A stretch of 64,000 bases of DNA. Origin: Thermocaproicibacter sp036260805 (GTDB lineage Bacteria; Bacillota; Clostridia; Oscillospirales; Acutalibacteraceae). Under the pieces are notes generated by a model. That model ran no database searches. It saw only the letters and a program-made list of their open reading frames with translations, and was not told where the DNA came from. Positions within the stretch are counted from its first letter, which is position 1. Each line of letters starts with the position of its first letter. Positions 16,573 through 25,329 of the stretch are shown here, piece after piece. The position numbers and the translations under genes were made by a program. The stretch is from positions 62,001 to 126,000 of the forward strand of contig DATALZ010000084.1 in assembly GCA_036260805.1 (NCBI GenBank), given 5' to 3'.

Positions 16573-16909
16573 AAAGCTGCAAAAAGCGGCTGCCTTGAAA
16601 TACTCCGAAAACACCCCGGAAAGCGCACCGGTTGTTGTGGCTTCCGGAACGGGCTATACCGCCCAGCAGATTATCAATATTGCCGAGAAAAGCGGCGTGC
16701 CTGTTTTCCGTGACAATTCGCTTGCCTCACTGCTTTCCCAGATGCAGTCCGGCACAGAAATTCCTCCGGAACTTTACAACGCCATCGTCGATATTTATGT
16801 TTATTTTCTCGGCTTTAAAGTCGATGAAAAAGGAAAAGTTCTGCGCCCGTCGGCGCCTGAACCGTCCGGAACCGGCATGGGCCCGAATGGGAATGATAAT
16901 CTCCAATAA
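16550..16909 (+). CDS. FlhB C-terminal-domain-like protein (YlqH/FlhX type)
   Basis: A 119-residue protein resembling the cytoplasmic domain of FlhB/YscU without the membrane part. The block VVVASGTGYTAQQIINIAEKSGV aligns with the FlhB segment after its cleavage site, and GTEIPPELYNAIVDIYVYFL matches the FlhB end, as in the full FlhB here (KAIPPEFYTALAEIMAWVF). The autocleavage motif NPTH is absent, so it cannot self-process like FlhB. Such short paralogs occur in many Firmicutes and can partly replace the FlhB tail in some species. It overlaps the end of the FliK-like gene, implying coupled translation. Confidence 0.82.
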   Translation: MQSMSQFEKLQKAAALKYSENTPESAPVVVASGTGYTAQQIINIAEKSGVPVFRDNSLASLLSQMQSGTEIPPELYNAIVDIYVYFLGFKVDEKGKVLRPSAPEPSGTGMGPNGNDNLQ

Positions 16910-16925
16910 ATTTATGAATTATCCC

Positions 16926-16952
16926 TAATTATTTAACTTCTGCGTCCGATAT
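16926..16952 (+). promoter_or_regulatory. Probable sigma-D promoter of the first cheW
   Basis: TAAT (16926-16929), 15 bases, TCCGATAT (16945-16952). The -35 matches three of four and the -10 seven of eight consensus positions. It lies about 110 bases before the cheW at 17073. Confidence 0.65.
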
Positions 16953-17072
16953 ATTAATTAGAATTTTTATATTCGTTTCGGTGAAAATTGCCTGAACACC
17001 GGAACAGATTAATATGATTTTGCCACAAAATCATAAAGACCAACAAAATCTGCGGCAGAAAAGGTGAAGTTC

Positions 17073-17615
17073 ATGAAAAAAAACAAAAAAAGCCTGAAGG
17101 AAGGATACTCGGCAGCTGATATTGCAATGGAAAAATATCTTACATTTTACATTGACGAACAGCTTTATTCCGTACCTACATCTCAGGTTGTTGAAATCAT
17201 CCGCATGCAGCCCATCACGTTTATGCCGAATGTCAGCAATTACGTAAAAGGTGTAATTAACCTGAGGGGAAAAGTTGTGCCTGTAATCGACATGCGCCTT
17301 CGCTTTAAAAAGGAAGAAAAAGACTACGACACCAGAACCAGCATTGTCATCGTTGAAAGCGGTGAGACGACGGTCGGCCTGATTGTTGATTCCGTAAAGG
17401 ATGTCCGTGATGTTGCGGCCACACAGATCAACAATGCACCGAAGTCCAAAAAGGTGGTCGGAAACGGCTTTGTAAATGGCATTGCCACACTGGACAATGA
17501 ATCCGCAATGCTGCTCGACGTTGCCAAAGTGCTTACACACCACAGTGCCGAAAATAAAAAAACTGAAGCAGTTCCAGAAAACGAAACGCCGCAAAAACAG
17601 TCTATTGCACAATAA
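17073..17615 (+). CDS. cheW: Chemotaxis coupling protein CheW (first copy)
   Basis: A 180-residue CheW-domain protein that links chemoreceptors to CheA. The domain runs from KYLTFYIDEQLYSVPTSQVVEII to LLDVAKVL, with the conserved core VKGVINLRGKVVPVIDMRLRF. A lysine-rich N-terminal extension of about 18 residues and a charged tail flank the domain. ATG at 17073 is preceded by AAAGGTGA; the GTG at 17064 lies inside that ribosome binding site. It is followed by a PilZ gene and a second cheW. Confidence 0.93.
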   Translation: MKKNKKSLKEGYSAADIAMEKYLTFYIDEQLYSVPTSQVVEIIRMQPITFMPNVSNYVKGVINLRGKVVPVIDMRLRFKKEEKDYDTRTSIVIVESGETTVGLIVDSVKDVRDVAATQINNAPKSKKVVGNGFVNGIATLDNESAMLLDVAKVLTHHSAENKKTEAVPENETPQKQSIAQ

Positions 17616-17653
17616 TTTTCTTCGGCAGGATATTATCAATAGGAGGCTTTTGA

Positions 17654-18301
17654 ATGCTGCCGATTTCAGAGCAATACCTTAATTCACCCTGTGAAATCCG
17701 ATCCATGGAAAACGCGCCAATCCTTATGGGATACATAAGCGCGTTCGTCGACGACGGCATACAGATTTCAAGCAAAGAAGACGCTTTACCGCTCATTCAC
17801 TGCAACTCCACGGTAAAAATCAGCATCCTGAACAGCACACTTGGATTTAAGGTTTTGATTGGCAGGGTGTACCTTTCCACCGCGTCCTTTATCCGAATTG
17901 TCGACGCGCAGAATGCGATGGATTATGAAAAGCGAAACTTCTTTCGGGTAAAAGTAAATATCAACTCCAAAGCATTTCCGGTTACGCCGACAGAAAACGG
18001 CAGCATTTCACAGGAACCAATTAAAATTCATCTCCGTGACATCAGTCTCAGCGGCCTGTTTTTTGTAAGCGATTCCAATTTGGCTGTAGAAGACAAGCTG
18101 ATCGTCAGCTTGAATTTGTATAACACAGCCGTGTCTCTTCTTTGCAAAATCATACGCAAAATACCGGTAGAAATGGGGACCGCAGACGGGTATGGCTGTG
18201 AATTTCTGGATAATACGGGAAAACAGTTTGACCTGCTCTGCAAATATCTGTTTGACTGCCAGCGGGAACAGATTGCCATTATGAAACAAATCCACCCTTA
18301 A
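17654..18301 (+). CDS. PilZ-domain protein (YcgR/YpfA-like flagellar brake)
   Basis: A 215-residue protein with an N-terminal YcgR-like beta domain (about residues 1-95) and a C-terminal PilZ domain. The PilZ c-di-GMP motifs are visible: KRNFFRVK, which provides the Arg pair, and DISLSGL, the [D/N]xSxxG motif, at about residues 130-136. YcgR and its Bacillus relative YpfA bind c-di-GMP and slow the motor. The position between two cheW genes in a sigma-D-type cluster supports a role in motility. An AGGAGG ribosome binding site precedes the ATG. No cyclase or phosphodiesterase gene lies in the window. Confidence 0.85.
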   Translation: MLPISEQYLNSPCEIRSMENAPILMGYISAFVDDGIQISSKEDALPLIHCNSTVKISILNSTLGFKVLIGRVYLSTASFIRIVDAQNAMDYEKRNFFRVKVNINSKAFPVTPTENGSISQEPIKIHLRDISLSGLFFVSDSNLAVEDKLIVSLNLYNTAVSLLCKIIRKIPVEMGTADGYGCEFLDNTGKQFDLLCKYLFDCQREQIAIMKQIHP

Positions 18302-18312
18302 ACTTATAAAAA

Positions 18313-18339
18313 AAATGAATGGATGTGTTTACCCGATAT
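18313..18339 (+). promoter_or_regulatory. Possible sigma-D promoter of the second cheW
   Basis: The -10 box CCCGATAT (18332-18339) matches seven of eight positions, but the -35 region is only an A-rich tract (AAAT at 15 bases or AAAA at 16). The box is part of the palindrome CCGATATCGG. Weaker than the other sigma-D sites here. Confidence 0.45.
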
Positions 18340-18373
18340 CGGTCACATCTAATAAATAAACGAGGTGAAGAAT

Positions 18374-18901
18374 TTGCAAAACTCAGCTATTGAATCCGAA
18401 AAAGAGACTTCGGTAAACAGCATGGAAGAAGCAAAATATCTTACTTTCTGGACGGACGGAGAACTTTTTGGGATTCCGATTTCCGATGTTGTGCAGATTA
18501 TCAGCATGCAGCAAATAACTCCTCTTCCGGATTTTCCGGATTATGCTAAAGGAGTTATTAATCTCCGCGGGATTATTATTCCGGTTGTCGATATGCGGCT
18601 CCGGCTCAAAAAGCCCGAAGCTGAATACAATGAAAGCACCTGTATCATCGTAACCAACATTCAGGATACATACATCGGCTTTATTGTAGATACAGTGGAT
18701 GAAGTGGCAGATATCAGTGAAGACGATATCAGCCCGGCGCCGAAAGTTTCAAGAGACAGTACAAACAGATACCTGACCGGCATTGGACAGGTCGGCGAGA
18801 AGGTTGTGCTGCTGCTTGATATCTCTAGGATTCTCTCGGAAAGCGAATTTGAGCAGGTTGCTCAAACCGCCGAAGAAGTAGATGAATCTTCCGTAAAATA
18901 A
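18374..18901 (+). CDS. cheW: Chemotaxis coupling protein CheW (second copy)
   Basis: A CheW-domain protein of about 175 residues, clearly paralogous to the copy at 17 kb: YLTFWTDGELFGIPISDVVQII, then AKGVINLRGIIIPVVDMRLRL. The basic N-terminal extension of the first copy is replaced by an acidic one, and the C-terminal tail is also acidic. The start is taken as TTG at 18374 because GAGGTG lies five bases before it; the GTG at 18365 overlaps that site. It is followed by a chemoreceptor gene, so the two may be a matched coupling pair (inference). Confidence 0.9.
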   Translation: MQNSAIESEKETSVNSMEEAKYLTFWTDGELFGIPISDVVQIISMQQITPLPDFPDYAKGVINLRGIIIPVVDMRLRLKKPEAEYNESTCIIVTNIQDTYIGFIVDTVDEVADISEDDISPAPKVSRDSTNRYLTGIGQVGEKVVLLLDISRILSESEFEQVAQTAEEVDESSVK

Positions 18902-18953
18902 GAGTTGGTAAGGTTCGGGAAAGCCTGCCATCACCGAAAAGGAGTAAATCATC

Positions 18954-20384
18954 ATGCATCTCAACCGAAATAACTCAATTCGCGGTAAAATTCTTTTTTA
19001 CGTTATATTAGGTATTGTGCTATTCTTAATACCTGCCATAACATTCTTAATTCTTGCATTAACTAACAGTGACCCTAAGTCTCTTGGGCAAGCCATACAG
19101 TCGTTCTACCCTTATTTCTTTGTCTATTATATTCTTTTGATTGCTGTGGCTGTTGCAAACGCTTTCCGTTTTTCTAAAAAGAATTTCGCCGTTCTAAAAG
19201 ATATTTCCGAAGGCCTTGAAAAAATGGAGCACGGCAGCTTAGATGTCCATATCGACTACGCTTCCAATGATGACATCGGTAAAACTGTTAAATCGCTGAA
19301 TACGTTTTCTGATGAACTGCAAGCTGCCGTACGGGCATTGATTACTTATCTCAGCAAACTTTCCGACGGGGATATGACCGTTAAAACCGAGTACACCTGG
19401 AAAGGTGACTGGGCCGAAATTGGAACAACTATAAAGACAATGACCGAACGTTTGAACAGCACATTTCTGGAGGTAAGCAATGCTGCCGATCAGACAGCGA
19501 ACGGTTCCGATCAGGTTGCAAGCGGCTCGCAGGCGTTGGCACAGGGTGCTACTGAACAGGCCAGTTCCATTGAACAGCTTTCTGCAACCGTTACCGAAAT
19601 CTCAGAGCATGTAAAAAGCAACGCCTCAAACGCAACCAACGCCGACCGCGCATCCGCACTGGCTGAAGAAAAAATCAACGAAGCAAACAGCAGCATGCAG
19701 CAGATGGTTCAGGCCATGGCGCAGATCAGCGATACTTCCAACAAAATCAGCAATATTATTAAGACAATTGACGATATCGCGTTCCAGACAAATATTCTTG
19801 CCCTGAACGCAGCTGTTGAAGCAGCTCGTGCAGGCTCAGCAGGCAAAGGCTTTGCTGTTGTGGCAGATGAAGTCCGCAACCTGGCTAGCAAGAGTGCAGA
19901 CGCAGCAAAAGATACAACCGCTCTGATTGAGGATTCCATTAAGGCTGTGGATGATGGCAAAAAGATTGCTGAGGTCGCTGAAAAGACCCTGCTTGAAGTA
20001 AAATCCGCTTCTTCGGAGTCCAATAAGCTTGTCAATGAAATTGCTAACGCATCCAACCAGCAAGCCGCCTCAATCGGTCAGATTACACAGGGTGTTCAGC
20101 AGATTTCCGCTGTTGTCCAGACAAACTCGGCAACCGCAGAACAGAGTGCGGCGGCAAGTGAAGAACTCGCAGCGCAGGCAAAGGCTCTCAAACATACTCT
20201 GTCAAGCATCAAGCTGAATGCGCAGACCGCGGCTCCGGTAAGAACTGCAGTTAAGAAATCTTCCGCTGCTCCTGTTGTTCACAAGCAGCCAGCTGCAAGA
20301 CCGGAAGTGAAAGCTCCTCAAGCAGAAGCAGCTCCGGTAAAAGCAGCATCCGTGTCGCAGACTTTAAACGACAAATACATCTGA
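18954..20384 (+). CDS. Methyl-accepting chemotaxis protein without an external sensor domain
   Basis: A 476-residue chemoreceptor. Two membrane spans at about residues 12-36 and 53-71 are joined by only about 16 outside residues, so there is no ligand-binding domain outside the cell. A HAMP domain follows, then a second HAMP-like segment, and the MCP signalling domain with tip NIIKTIDDIAFQTNILALN and AARAGSAGKGFAVVADEVR. The last 60 residues are an Ala/Pro/Lys-rich tail. It may sense membrane or cytoplasmic signals, or depend on another receptor. A GGAG precedes the ATG and a strong terminator follows. Confidence 0.92.
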   Translation: MHLNRNNSIRGKILFYVILGIVLFLIPAITFLILALTNSDPKSLGQAIQSFYPYFFVYYILLIAVAVANAFRFSKKNFAVLKDISEGLEKMEHGSLDVHIDYASNDDIGKTVKSLNTFSDELQAAVRALITYLSKLSDGDMTVKTEYTWKGDWAEIGTTIKTMTERLNSTFLEVSNAADQTANGSDQVASGSQALAQGATEQASSIEQLSATVTEISEHVKSNASNATNADRASALAEEKINEANSSMQQMVQAMAQISDTSNKISNIIKTIDDIAFQTNILALNAAVEAARAGSAGKGFAVVADEVRNLASKSADAAKDTTALIEDSIKAVDDGKKIAEVAEKTLLEVKSASSESNKLVNEIANASNQQAASIGQITQGVQQISAVVQTNSATAEQSAAASEELAAQAKALKHTLSSIKLNAQTAAPVRTAVKKSSAAPVVHKQPAARPEVKAPQAEAAPVKAASVSQTLNDKYI

Positions 20385-20404
20385 TTAAAATAGTTGATAA
20401 GCTG

Positions 20405-20435
20405 ACCGCCCGAATATATTCGGGCGGTTTTTTTT
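20405..20435 (+). terminator. Intrinsic terminator after the second chemoreceptor
   Basis: The perfect palindrome from ACCGCCCGAA to TTCGGGCGGT (20405-20428) is followed by a run of eight T. Confidence 0.95.
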
Positions 20436-20465
20436 GCTGCCTGCATATTTATTCTGTCGTCCCGC

Positions 20466-20492
20466 TAAATATTTTGCCGAAAAAGCCGATAT
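20466..20492 (+). promoter_or_regulatory. Sigma-D promoter of fliD
   Basis: TAAA (20466-20469), 15 bases, GCCGATAT (20485-20492): an exact consensus sigma-D promoter 54 bases before the fliD start. It should drive fliD, fliS and the gene after them. Confidence 0.92.
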
Positions 20493-20546
20493 AAGATATG
20501 AAAATATTGTAATAAAAAAGCCACATAATAGATCGGGGGATTGTTC

Positions 20547-23500
20547 ATGGGCAACACATCAGCGTCATCAATTGCATCGTTTTATACCAGCAATGGTGTA
20601 ACCCGCTTAAACGGTTCGGAGTTTGCATCCGGACTTGATACACAAAGCCTGATTAAGGCTCTTACGGCGAAAACTCAGTCAAAAATTGACAGGCAGAAGC
20701 AGCTTGAACAGAAATCAGAATGGAAGCAGAGCATGTACCGCGACGTGGAAGCTCTTATGCAGTCATTCTCTGATTCTTATTTCTCGTTTGCCACAGACAG
20801 CAGTACGAACATTATGTCATCCGCGTTTTTCGATAATAGTGCCCTCACCAGTTCCAACAGCGGTGTTGTCACGGCCACAGGCGGAGCTCAGGACGCCGGG
20901 AATGTAGTTATCAACAGTATCTCTCAGCTGGCTACGGTGGCTTCCATGTCTTCAGGCTACCAGGTATCCAACGAAAGTATCACTTCTACTGATGCGTTGC
21001 GTAACGACTGGGTTCAGTCGGCAGTCGGTGGAAAATCCTTTACGATTAATTACGGCAATAAGGATTATACCTTTACCTTAAGTAATTCCATCGTAATTGA
21101 TTCATCGAAAACAACAACGCAAAACCTTCAGACAATTGCAGATGGCATTAACGCCCAGATTGCGGCGACCGACGGCTTGAATGGTAAAATGTACTTTTCG
21201 GTTGACAGCGGTACAAAGCTTAAACTAAACATGGACACGGCAACTGAGACTGCCACCATAAAAGCCAGCGGCAGCACGAGCGATGACAAAGCTGCCAGTA
21301 CTGCTTTCTTAAGTGCGCTGGGTTTTGCAAATAATTCTGCTACCAGCGGTGGCGCTGTTACCGGAAATGCTGTCACAATCGACAGTACAAATACGCTGAA
21401 CAACGTTTTGTTTAACCAAACAATAAAGACCGGCTCTTATTTGAATATTAAAGTAGGCAGCAATACATACAATCTTTCTTTGAGCGGTTTTGATTTATCC
21501 TCAGCGACTACAGATGAAACTACTGCAACAAAAATTAAAGACGAATTAAACAAACAAATAGATGCGATTTCAGATTTGAAAGGTAAAGGTGTATCTTTTT
21601 CTGTCTCAGGCAAAGAACTGTCAATTACAGGCGGTACTATCGCAGGTGCTTCCGATAATCTTTTGACAGGGCTTGGGATCACACAAAGTGGTAGTACATA
21701 TACATTCAACACAAACGGAGTCAGCAAAAAAAATCTTACCACATCCACGTTGAAAGATGCACTTGACGGTGCGTCCCTTACCTTTAAACTTGACGGCGCC
21801 ACCAAAATCATTACGTTTAATGATAGTGAATTATCCCAGTTTTATAACAGTGCTGATACAACAAATGCGGATAGAGCCCACAGAATTGCCACCTATCTGC
21901 AGGGTAAATTAGACACTGCTTATGGCTTGGGAAAAATCACCGTTGGCACCGATAATAATAATACCGGAGATAAACTTGTATTTTCTACCTCTGACTCAAC
22001 ATCTATTCTTGAACTGAATTCATCGTCTGCCTCAGGCGTTCTTGGAAAAGACGGTGCGCTCCGCATTGGTGCAGGCGAGACAAACCGTGCGGAAACTTCC
22101 AAAACACTGAAAGACCTGGCAAACGAGTTTACAAATTCATTACAACCGAGTTACACTAAAGACGGAACAAATTATTACAAATTAACAATTAACGGTAAAA
22201 CTTTTACCTTTGACGATAACACCGAATTGAATACGGTAATGAATACCATTAATGATGATACCGATGCCGGCGTTAATATATCCTATTCCCAAACGACAAA
22301 TCAATTCCGAATTACATCAGATGATACAGGAGCGCAGGGAAAGATTTCGGTTTATGATAACGGTGGAAATCTTGCAGAAAATTTATTTGGAATAAACTAT
22401 TCCAGTTCTTACGCTGCAAAGTCTGGAAATATTACACAAACTTCCGATGGAAAAATTACCACAGGGAATGTTGCTTCAACCTACAATATCTCCATAAATG
22501 GTTCAACGAATGCCAATATTACGGTACCGCAGAATTCCAGTTATAACTCCATGCAGGATTTTGCAAATGCGATTCAGACATCTATAAATAATAATGCTGA
22601 TTTGGCAGGTAAAGTCTCTGTCGGCGTCACAAGCGATGGCAAACAATTGACTTTCAATTCTACCTCTCCGAGTGGGTCTTCCGTAACAATAAAAGAGACT
22701 TCAGACAGTGCCGGAGATGTTCTTGCACTTACCACAACCGGACAATCTTCATTAGACATTAGCAAAACATTAGCGGCATTAGACGCATCCAGTGACATAA
22801 TTACTACGAGTGACGGTGGTACTAATTATTCTGTAACCATCGGAGGCGTATCCAAAACTTACAGCAGTAATACTACTTTTGCGCAGGTATTGACTGATTT
22901 TTCAAATGTTGGTTACAACGGAATCTCTGCCGGTAAAGACCTTTCCATGGACGTTACCTTAAGCGGGAGCAGCTCTAAAACTACGATTAACCGCAGCACA
23001 AACTCATTTACTCTGGATGGAGTTACAATGACAATAAGCAGTGAATTTAATAAGAATAATGCAGATCCAACGGCCACAATAAAATTCACTCCATCTAATA
23101 ATGTGGACGACCTGTATAAAAAGATTTCAGACTTCGTTGATGCCTACAATAAAATTATAGACAAGGCAAATACATACACATCACAGGAACCTTACGGCTT
23201 GAATTCTGAAGCCGGAACAAATACAAAATATGACCCGCTGACAGACGACCAGAAAAAGGAAATGACCAAAGACGAAATAACTGAGTGGAATGATAAGGCG
23301 AAACAGGGATTACTGCAAAATGACAACGCATTGAATCTGCTTCTTAGGGATCTGGGTTCCGCAATGGAAGATACCGTCAGTTCCGTCGGCATGACACTGA
23401 GCGATATTGGCATTTCAACTGGCGCATATGATTATACTTCCGGTGGTAAGCTGACCATCAATGAAACAACGCTGAAAAGCAAATTAAAGAGTGACCCGGA

Positions 23501-23813
23501 GAAGGTATCTGAACTTTTCACGAATGCTGACGGTATTTCGTCCAGAGTAAAAAGTGTAATTACCAATAATATCGGCACATATGGTAACAGCGGCATACTT
23601 GTTAATATAGCCGGCAGCAACACACTTATCGGCGCGGATAACAGTCAACTTGCTCTGGAAATTACTAATTACAAAACAACGATTAAAAATCTTCAAACTC
23701 AGATGCAGACGGAACAGGATCGCTGGCAGACAAAATTCACAAACATGGAAACTGCGGTATATAAACTTTCCAGTCAGATGAATTATTTAAACAGCATGTC
23801 TTCCGGCAGTTAA
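20547..23813 (+). CDS. fliD: Flagellar filament cap protein FliD (very large)
   Basis: A 1088-residue hook-associated protein 2 that caps the filament and folds flagellin subunits onto it. The FliD N-terminal domain is at about residues 20-125 (SGLDTQSLIKALTAKTQSKI, then VINSISQLA) and the C-terminal coiled region at about 850-1085. In between lie about six Thr/Ser/Asn-rich modules, near 160-250, 285-375, 400-495, 530-610, 640-735 and 750-830. Several show a strand pair followed by the helix of a flagellin-IN-like repeat, for example YKLTINGKTFTFDDN. Common FliD proteins have 450-700 residues. The ATG at 20547 follows GGGGGATTG. Confidence 0.95.
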   Translation: MGNTSASSIASFYTSNGVTRLNGSEFASGLDTQSLIKALTAKTQSKIDRQKQLEQKSEWKQSMYRDVEALMQSFSDSYFSFATDSSTNIMSSAFFDNSALTSSNSGVVTATGGAQDAGNVVINSISQLATVASMSSGYQVSNESITSTDALRNDWVQSAVGGKSFTINYGNKDYTFTLSNSIVIDSSKTTTQNLQTIADGINAQIAATDGLNGKMYFSVDSGTKLKLNMDTATETATIKASGSTSDDKAASTAFLSALGFANNSATSGGAVTGNAVTIDSTNTLNNVLFNQTIKTGSYLNIKVGSNTYNLSLSGFDLSSATTDETTATKIKDELNKQIDAISDLKGKGVSFSVSGKELSITGGTIAGASDNLLTGLGITQSGSTYTFNTNGVSKKNLTTSTLKDALDGASLTFKLDGATKIITFNDSELSQFYNSADTTNADRAHRIATYLQGKLDTAYGLGKITVGTDNNNTGDKLVFSTSDSTSILELNSSSASGVLGKDGALRIGAGETNRAETSKTLKDLANEFTNSLQPSYTKDGTNYYKLTINGKTFTFDDNTELNTVMNTINDDTDAGVNISYSQTTNQFRITSDDTGAQGKISVYDNGGNLAENLFGINYSSSYAAKSGNITQTSDGKITTGNVASTYNISINGSTNANITVPQNSSYNSMQDFANAIQTSINNNADLAGKVSVGVTSDGKQLTFNSTSPSGSSVTIKETSDSAGDVLALTTTGQSSLDISKTLAALDASSDIITTSDGGTNYSVTIGGVSKTYSSNTTFAQVLTDFSNVGYNGISAGKDLSMDVTLSGSSSKTTINRSTNSFTLDGVTMTISSEFNKNNADPTATIKFTPSNNVDDLYKKISDFVDAYNKIIDKANTYTSQEPYGLNSEAGTNTKYDPLTDDQKKEMTKDEITEWNDKAKQGLLQNDNALNLLLRDLGSAMEDTVSSVGMTLSDIGISTGAYDYTSGGKLTINETTLKSKLKSDPEKVSELFTNADGISSRVKSVITNNIGTYGNSGILVNIAGSNTLIGADNSQLALEITNYKTTIKNLQTQMQTEQDRWQTKFTNMETAVYKLSSQMNYLNSMSSGS

Positions 23814-23820
23814 TGAACTT

Positions 23821-23840
23821 CTCCGCGGCAAGCGGCGGAG
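23821..23840 (+). terminator. Hairpin just after fliD
   Basis: CTCCGC (23821-23826) and GCGGAG (23835-23840) flank an 8-base loop only seven bases after the fliD stop. No T-run follows, so it may reduce rather than end transcription into fliS. Confidence 0.4.
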
Positions 23841-23864
23841 CATTGCACCCTGTTCATAATAAAA

Positions 23865-23894
23865 ATCACGGGCAGAATTTCTTCTGTCCGTGAT
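23865..23894 (+). terminator. Second hairpin between fliD and fliS
   Basis: ATCACGGGCAGAA (23865-23877) pairs with TTCTGTCCGTGAT (23882-23894), 13 pairs with one G-T, around a TTTC loop. The T-run after it is poor. It may be an attenuator or stabilise the fliD mRNA end. Confidence 0.5.
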
Positions 23895-23974
23895 GCAGTT
23901 TATTGTATGAGATGACCTGAGGTATCCGTTTGAATAATTTTTTAAACGGCTCCACAGCGAAAGGATGTCATTTT

Positions 23975-24385
23975 ATGTATGGCAATAACAATCTGATTGA
24001 AAAATATCAAGAGCAGGCAATCAGCACGATGTCCCGAGGTGAACTGATTATCAAGCTTTATGATGAAGTCATAAAAAACCTGAAATATGCTTCCACTCTA
24101 TTTAAACAGAATAATATTCCCGCTGCTAAAAAATGCACAAATAAATGCAGGGATATTTTAAATTATCTTATCGTAATTCTGGATATGAAGTACGATCTTT
24201 CTAACACTTTAAACAGATTATATTCCTACATGATTGGCCAGATTATTCAGACGAATGCAACCGGTGATACAACTCACATTGAAGGCATTATCCCTAAACT
24301 GGAAGAACTCCGCGAAGCATGGGTGGATGCTGAAAAAAATCTTCGTTCTCAAGGCGGAATGGCTGCAAAACCGGTGGAAACCTAA
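23975..24385 (+). CDS. fliS: Flagellin export chaperone FliS
   Basis: A 136-residue helical protein that binds the C-terminus of unfolded flagellin before export. The start MYGNNNLIEKYQEQ is typical of FliS, and the block MSRGELIIKLYDEVIKNL matches the family core. The ATG at 23975 follows AAAGGATG; an upstream in-frame start would add 15 residues outside the family. It comes after fliD, as in most flagellar clusters. Some FliS proteins also bind FliW, which is encoded elsewhere in this window. Confidence 0.93.
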   Translation: MYGNNNLIEKYQEQAISTMSRGELIIKLYDEVIKNLKYASTLFKQNNIPAAKKCTNKCRDILNYLIVILDMKYDLSNTLNRLYSYMIGQIIQTNATGDTTHIEGIIPKLEELREAWVDAEKNLRSQGGMAAKPVET

Positions 24386-24395
24386 AGGTGCTTAA

Positions 24396-24833
24396 ATGAT
24401 ATCAAATGAAATGTTACTAAAATATCTCGACCAAAAGCTTATTCTGCTAACCCGAATTTCAGACATTACCAAACAGATTGAGGTTCAAAGCAGACAGGAT
24501 GATATACAACTGGGTGATTTGCCGGATCAACGGCAAGTTTATATTGACCGTCTCAAAAAATGCGAACAGATTATCAATGAATCCCTTATGCCGCTGAACG
24601 GTGAAGAAAAAGAACGTCGAAAAAAAATCCTTGCGGGTAATTTTCCGAAGGACGAGTGTTCAGAAGAAGAAGCCAAATTGCTGGACTATGCCGTTCAATG
24701 CCAAAACGTACTTCACAGGACTTTGGCGATGGATATAGAAGCACGAAGGCTTTTACAGAAAGAATGCGACCGGCTGCAGAACCTTCTGCATACCGCCCGC
24801 AAAACAAAAAGAATATATCCCAGCAAAAGCTGA
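24396..24833 (+). CDS. Probable FliT/FlgN-like chaperone (unnamed)
   Basis: A 145-residue, fully helical, charged protein (coiled-coil-like LLKYLDQKLILLTRISDITKQIEVQ and a C-terminal helix of about 60 residues). I recognise no conserved motif. It starts 10 bases after fliS, and in many Firmicutes the gene after fliS encodes a FliT-like chaperone for FliD, of similar size and composition. That role is inferred from position. The gene ends 10 bases from the end of convergent cheD, with no terminator visible between them. Confidence 0.6.
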   Translation: MISNEMLLKYLDQKLILLTRISDITKQIEVQSRQDDIQLGDLPDQRQVYIDRLKKCEQIINESLMPLNGEEKERRKKILAGNFPKDECSEEEAKLLDYAVQCQNVLHRTLAMDIEARRLLQKECDRLQNLLHTARKTKRIYPSKS

Positions 24834-24843
24834 ACAAAAATGA

Positions 24844-25329
24844 TTAAAATGATTTTGTTCCCTGTGCAAACGACTTAACCACCATTTCTCCGCTTTCCGT
24901 ATAAAAATAAACTGTTCTTCCATAATTCAGGCCCGTATCTTCGGCAATGATACGGACCTGTAATTTATTTAGGGTTTCTTTTACCGCAGCAATATTTCTT
25001 GCTCCGATATTTCCGAAACCACAGTCGTCCGCCACATTGAACATCTTTGCACCGCCCGCAATTTTGGCAGTGATCCTTGCCCGAAGGCAACCCAGCCTTT
25101 CCATAGCCTGTATCATTTTTGGAAGGCAGGTATCAGCATAACGGTGAACCTGCTCATTTGGGTTTTCTGTCGGAAAATACGGGAGCATGATATGCCCCAG
25201 ACCGCCAACTTTTCGGAAAGAATCGTACAGACAGATTCCAACGCAGGAGCCGAGCGCATAGGTAACAAACGATGCAGGACACTCCGACACTTTCATATCG
25301 GAGATTCCTATTGTAATCAAATCACTCAT
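24844..25329 (-). CDS. cheD: Chemoreceptor glutamine deamidase CheD
   Basis: A 161-residue protein that converts glutamines on chemoreceptors to glutamates and binds CheC. The active site is visible: Cys in TYALGSCVGICLYD (about residue 29) and His in GGLGHIMLP (about residue 46). The block KIAGGAKMF is also conserved. Its ATG overlaps the cheC stop by four bases (ATGA), so translation is coupled. It is the last gene of the 25-kb flagellar operon, and no terminator is seen after it. Confidence 0.95.
   Translation of the reverse strand: MSDLITIGISDMKVSECPASFVTYALGSCVGICLYDSFRKVGGLGHIMLPYFPTENPNEQVHRYADTCLPKMIQAMERLGCLRARITAKIAGGAKMFNVADDCGFGNIGARNIAAVKETLNKLQVRIIAEDTGLNYGRTVYFYTESGEMVVKSFAQGTKSF

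Noticed and set aside
16550..16909. FlhB tail gene as a pseudogene fragment
   Set aside because: It has a start codon, a ribosome binding site, normal codon use and known stand-alone homologs in other Firmicutes.
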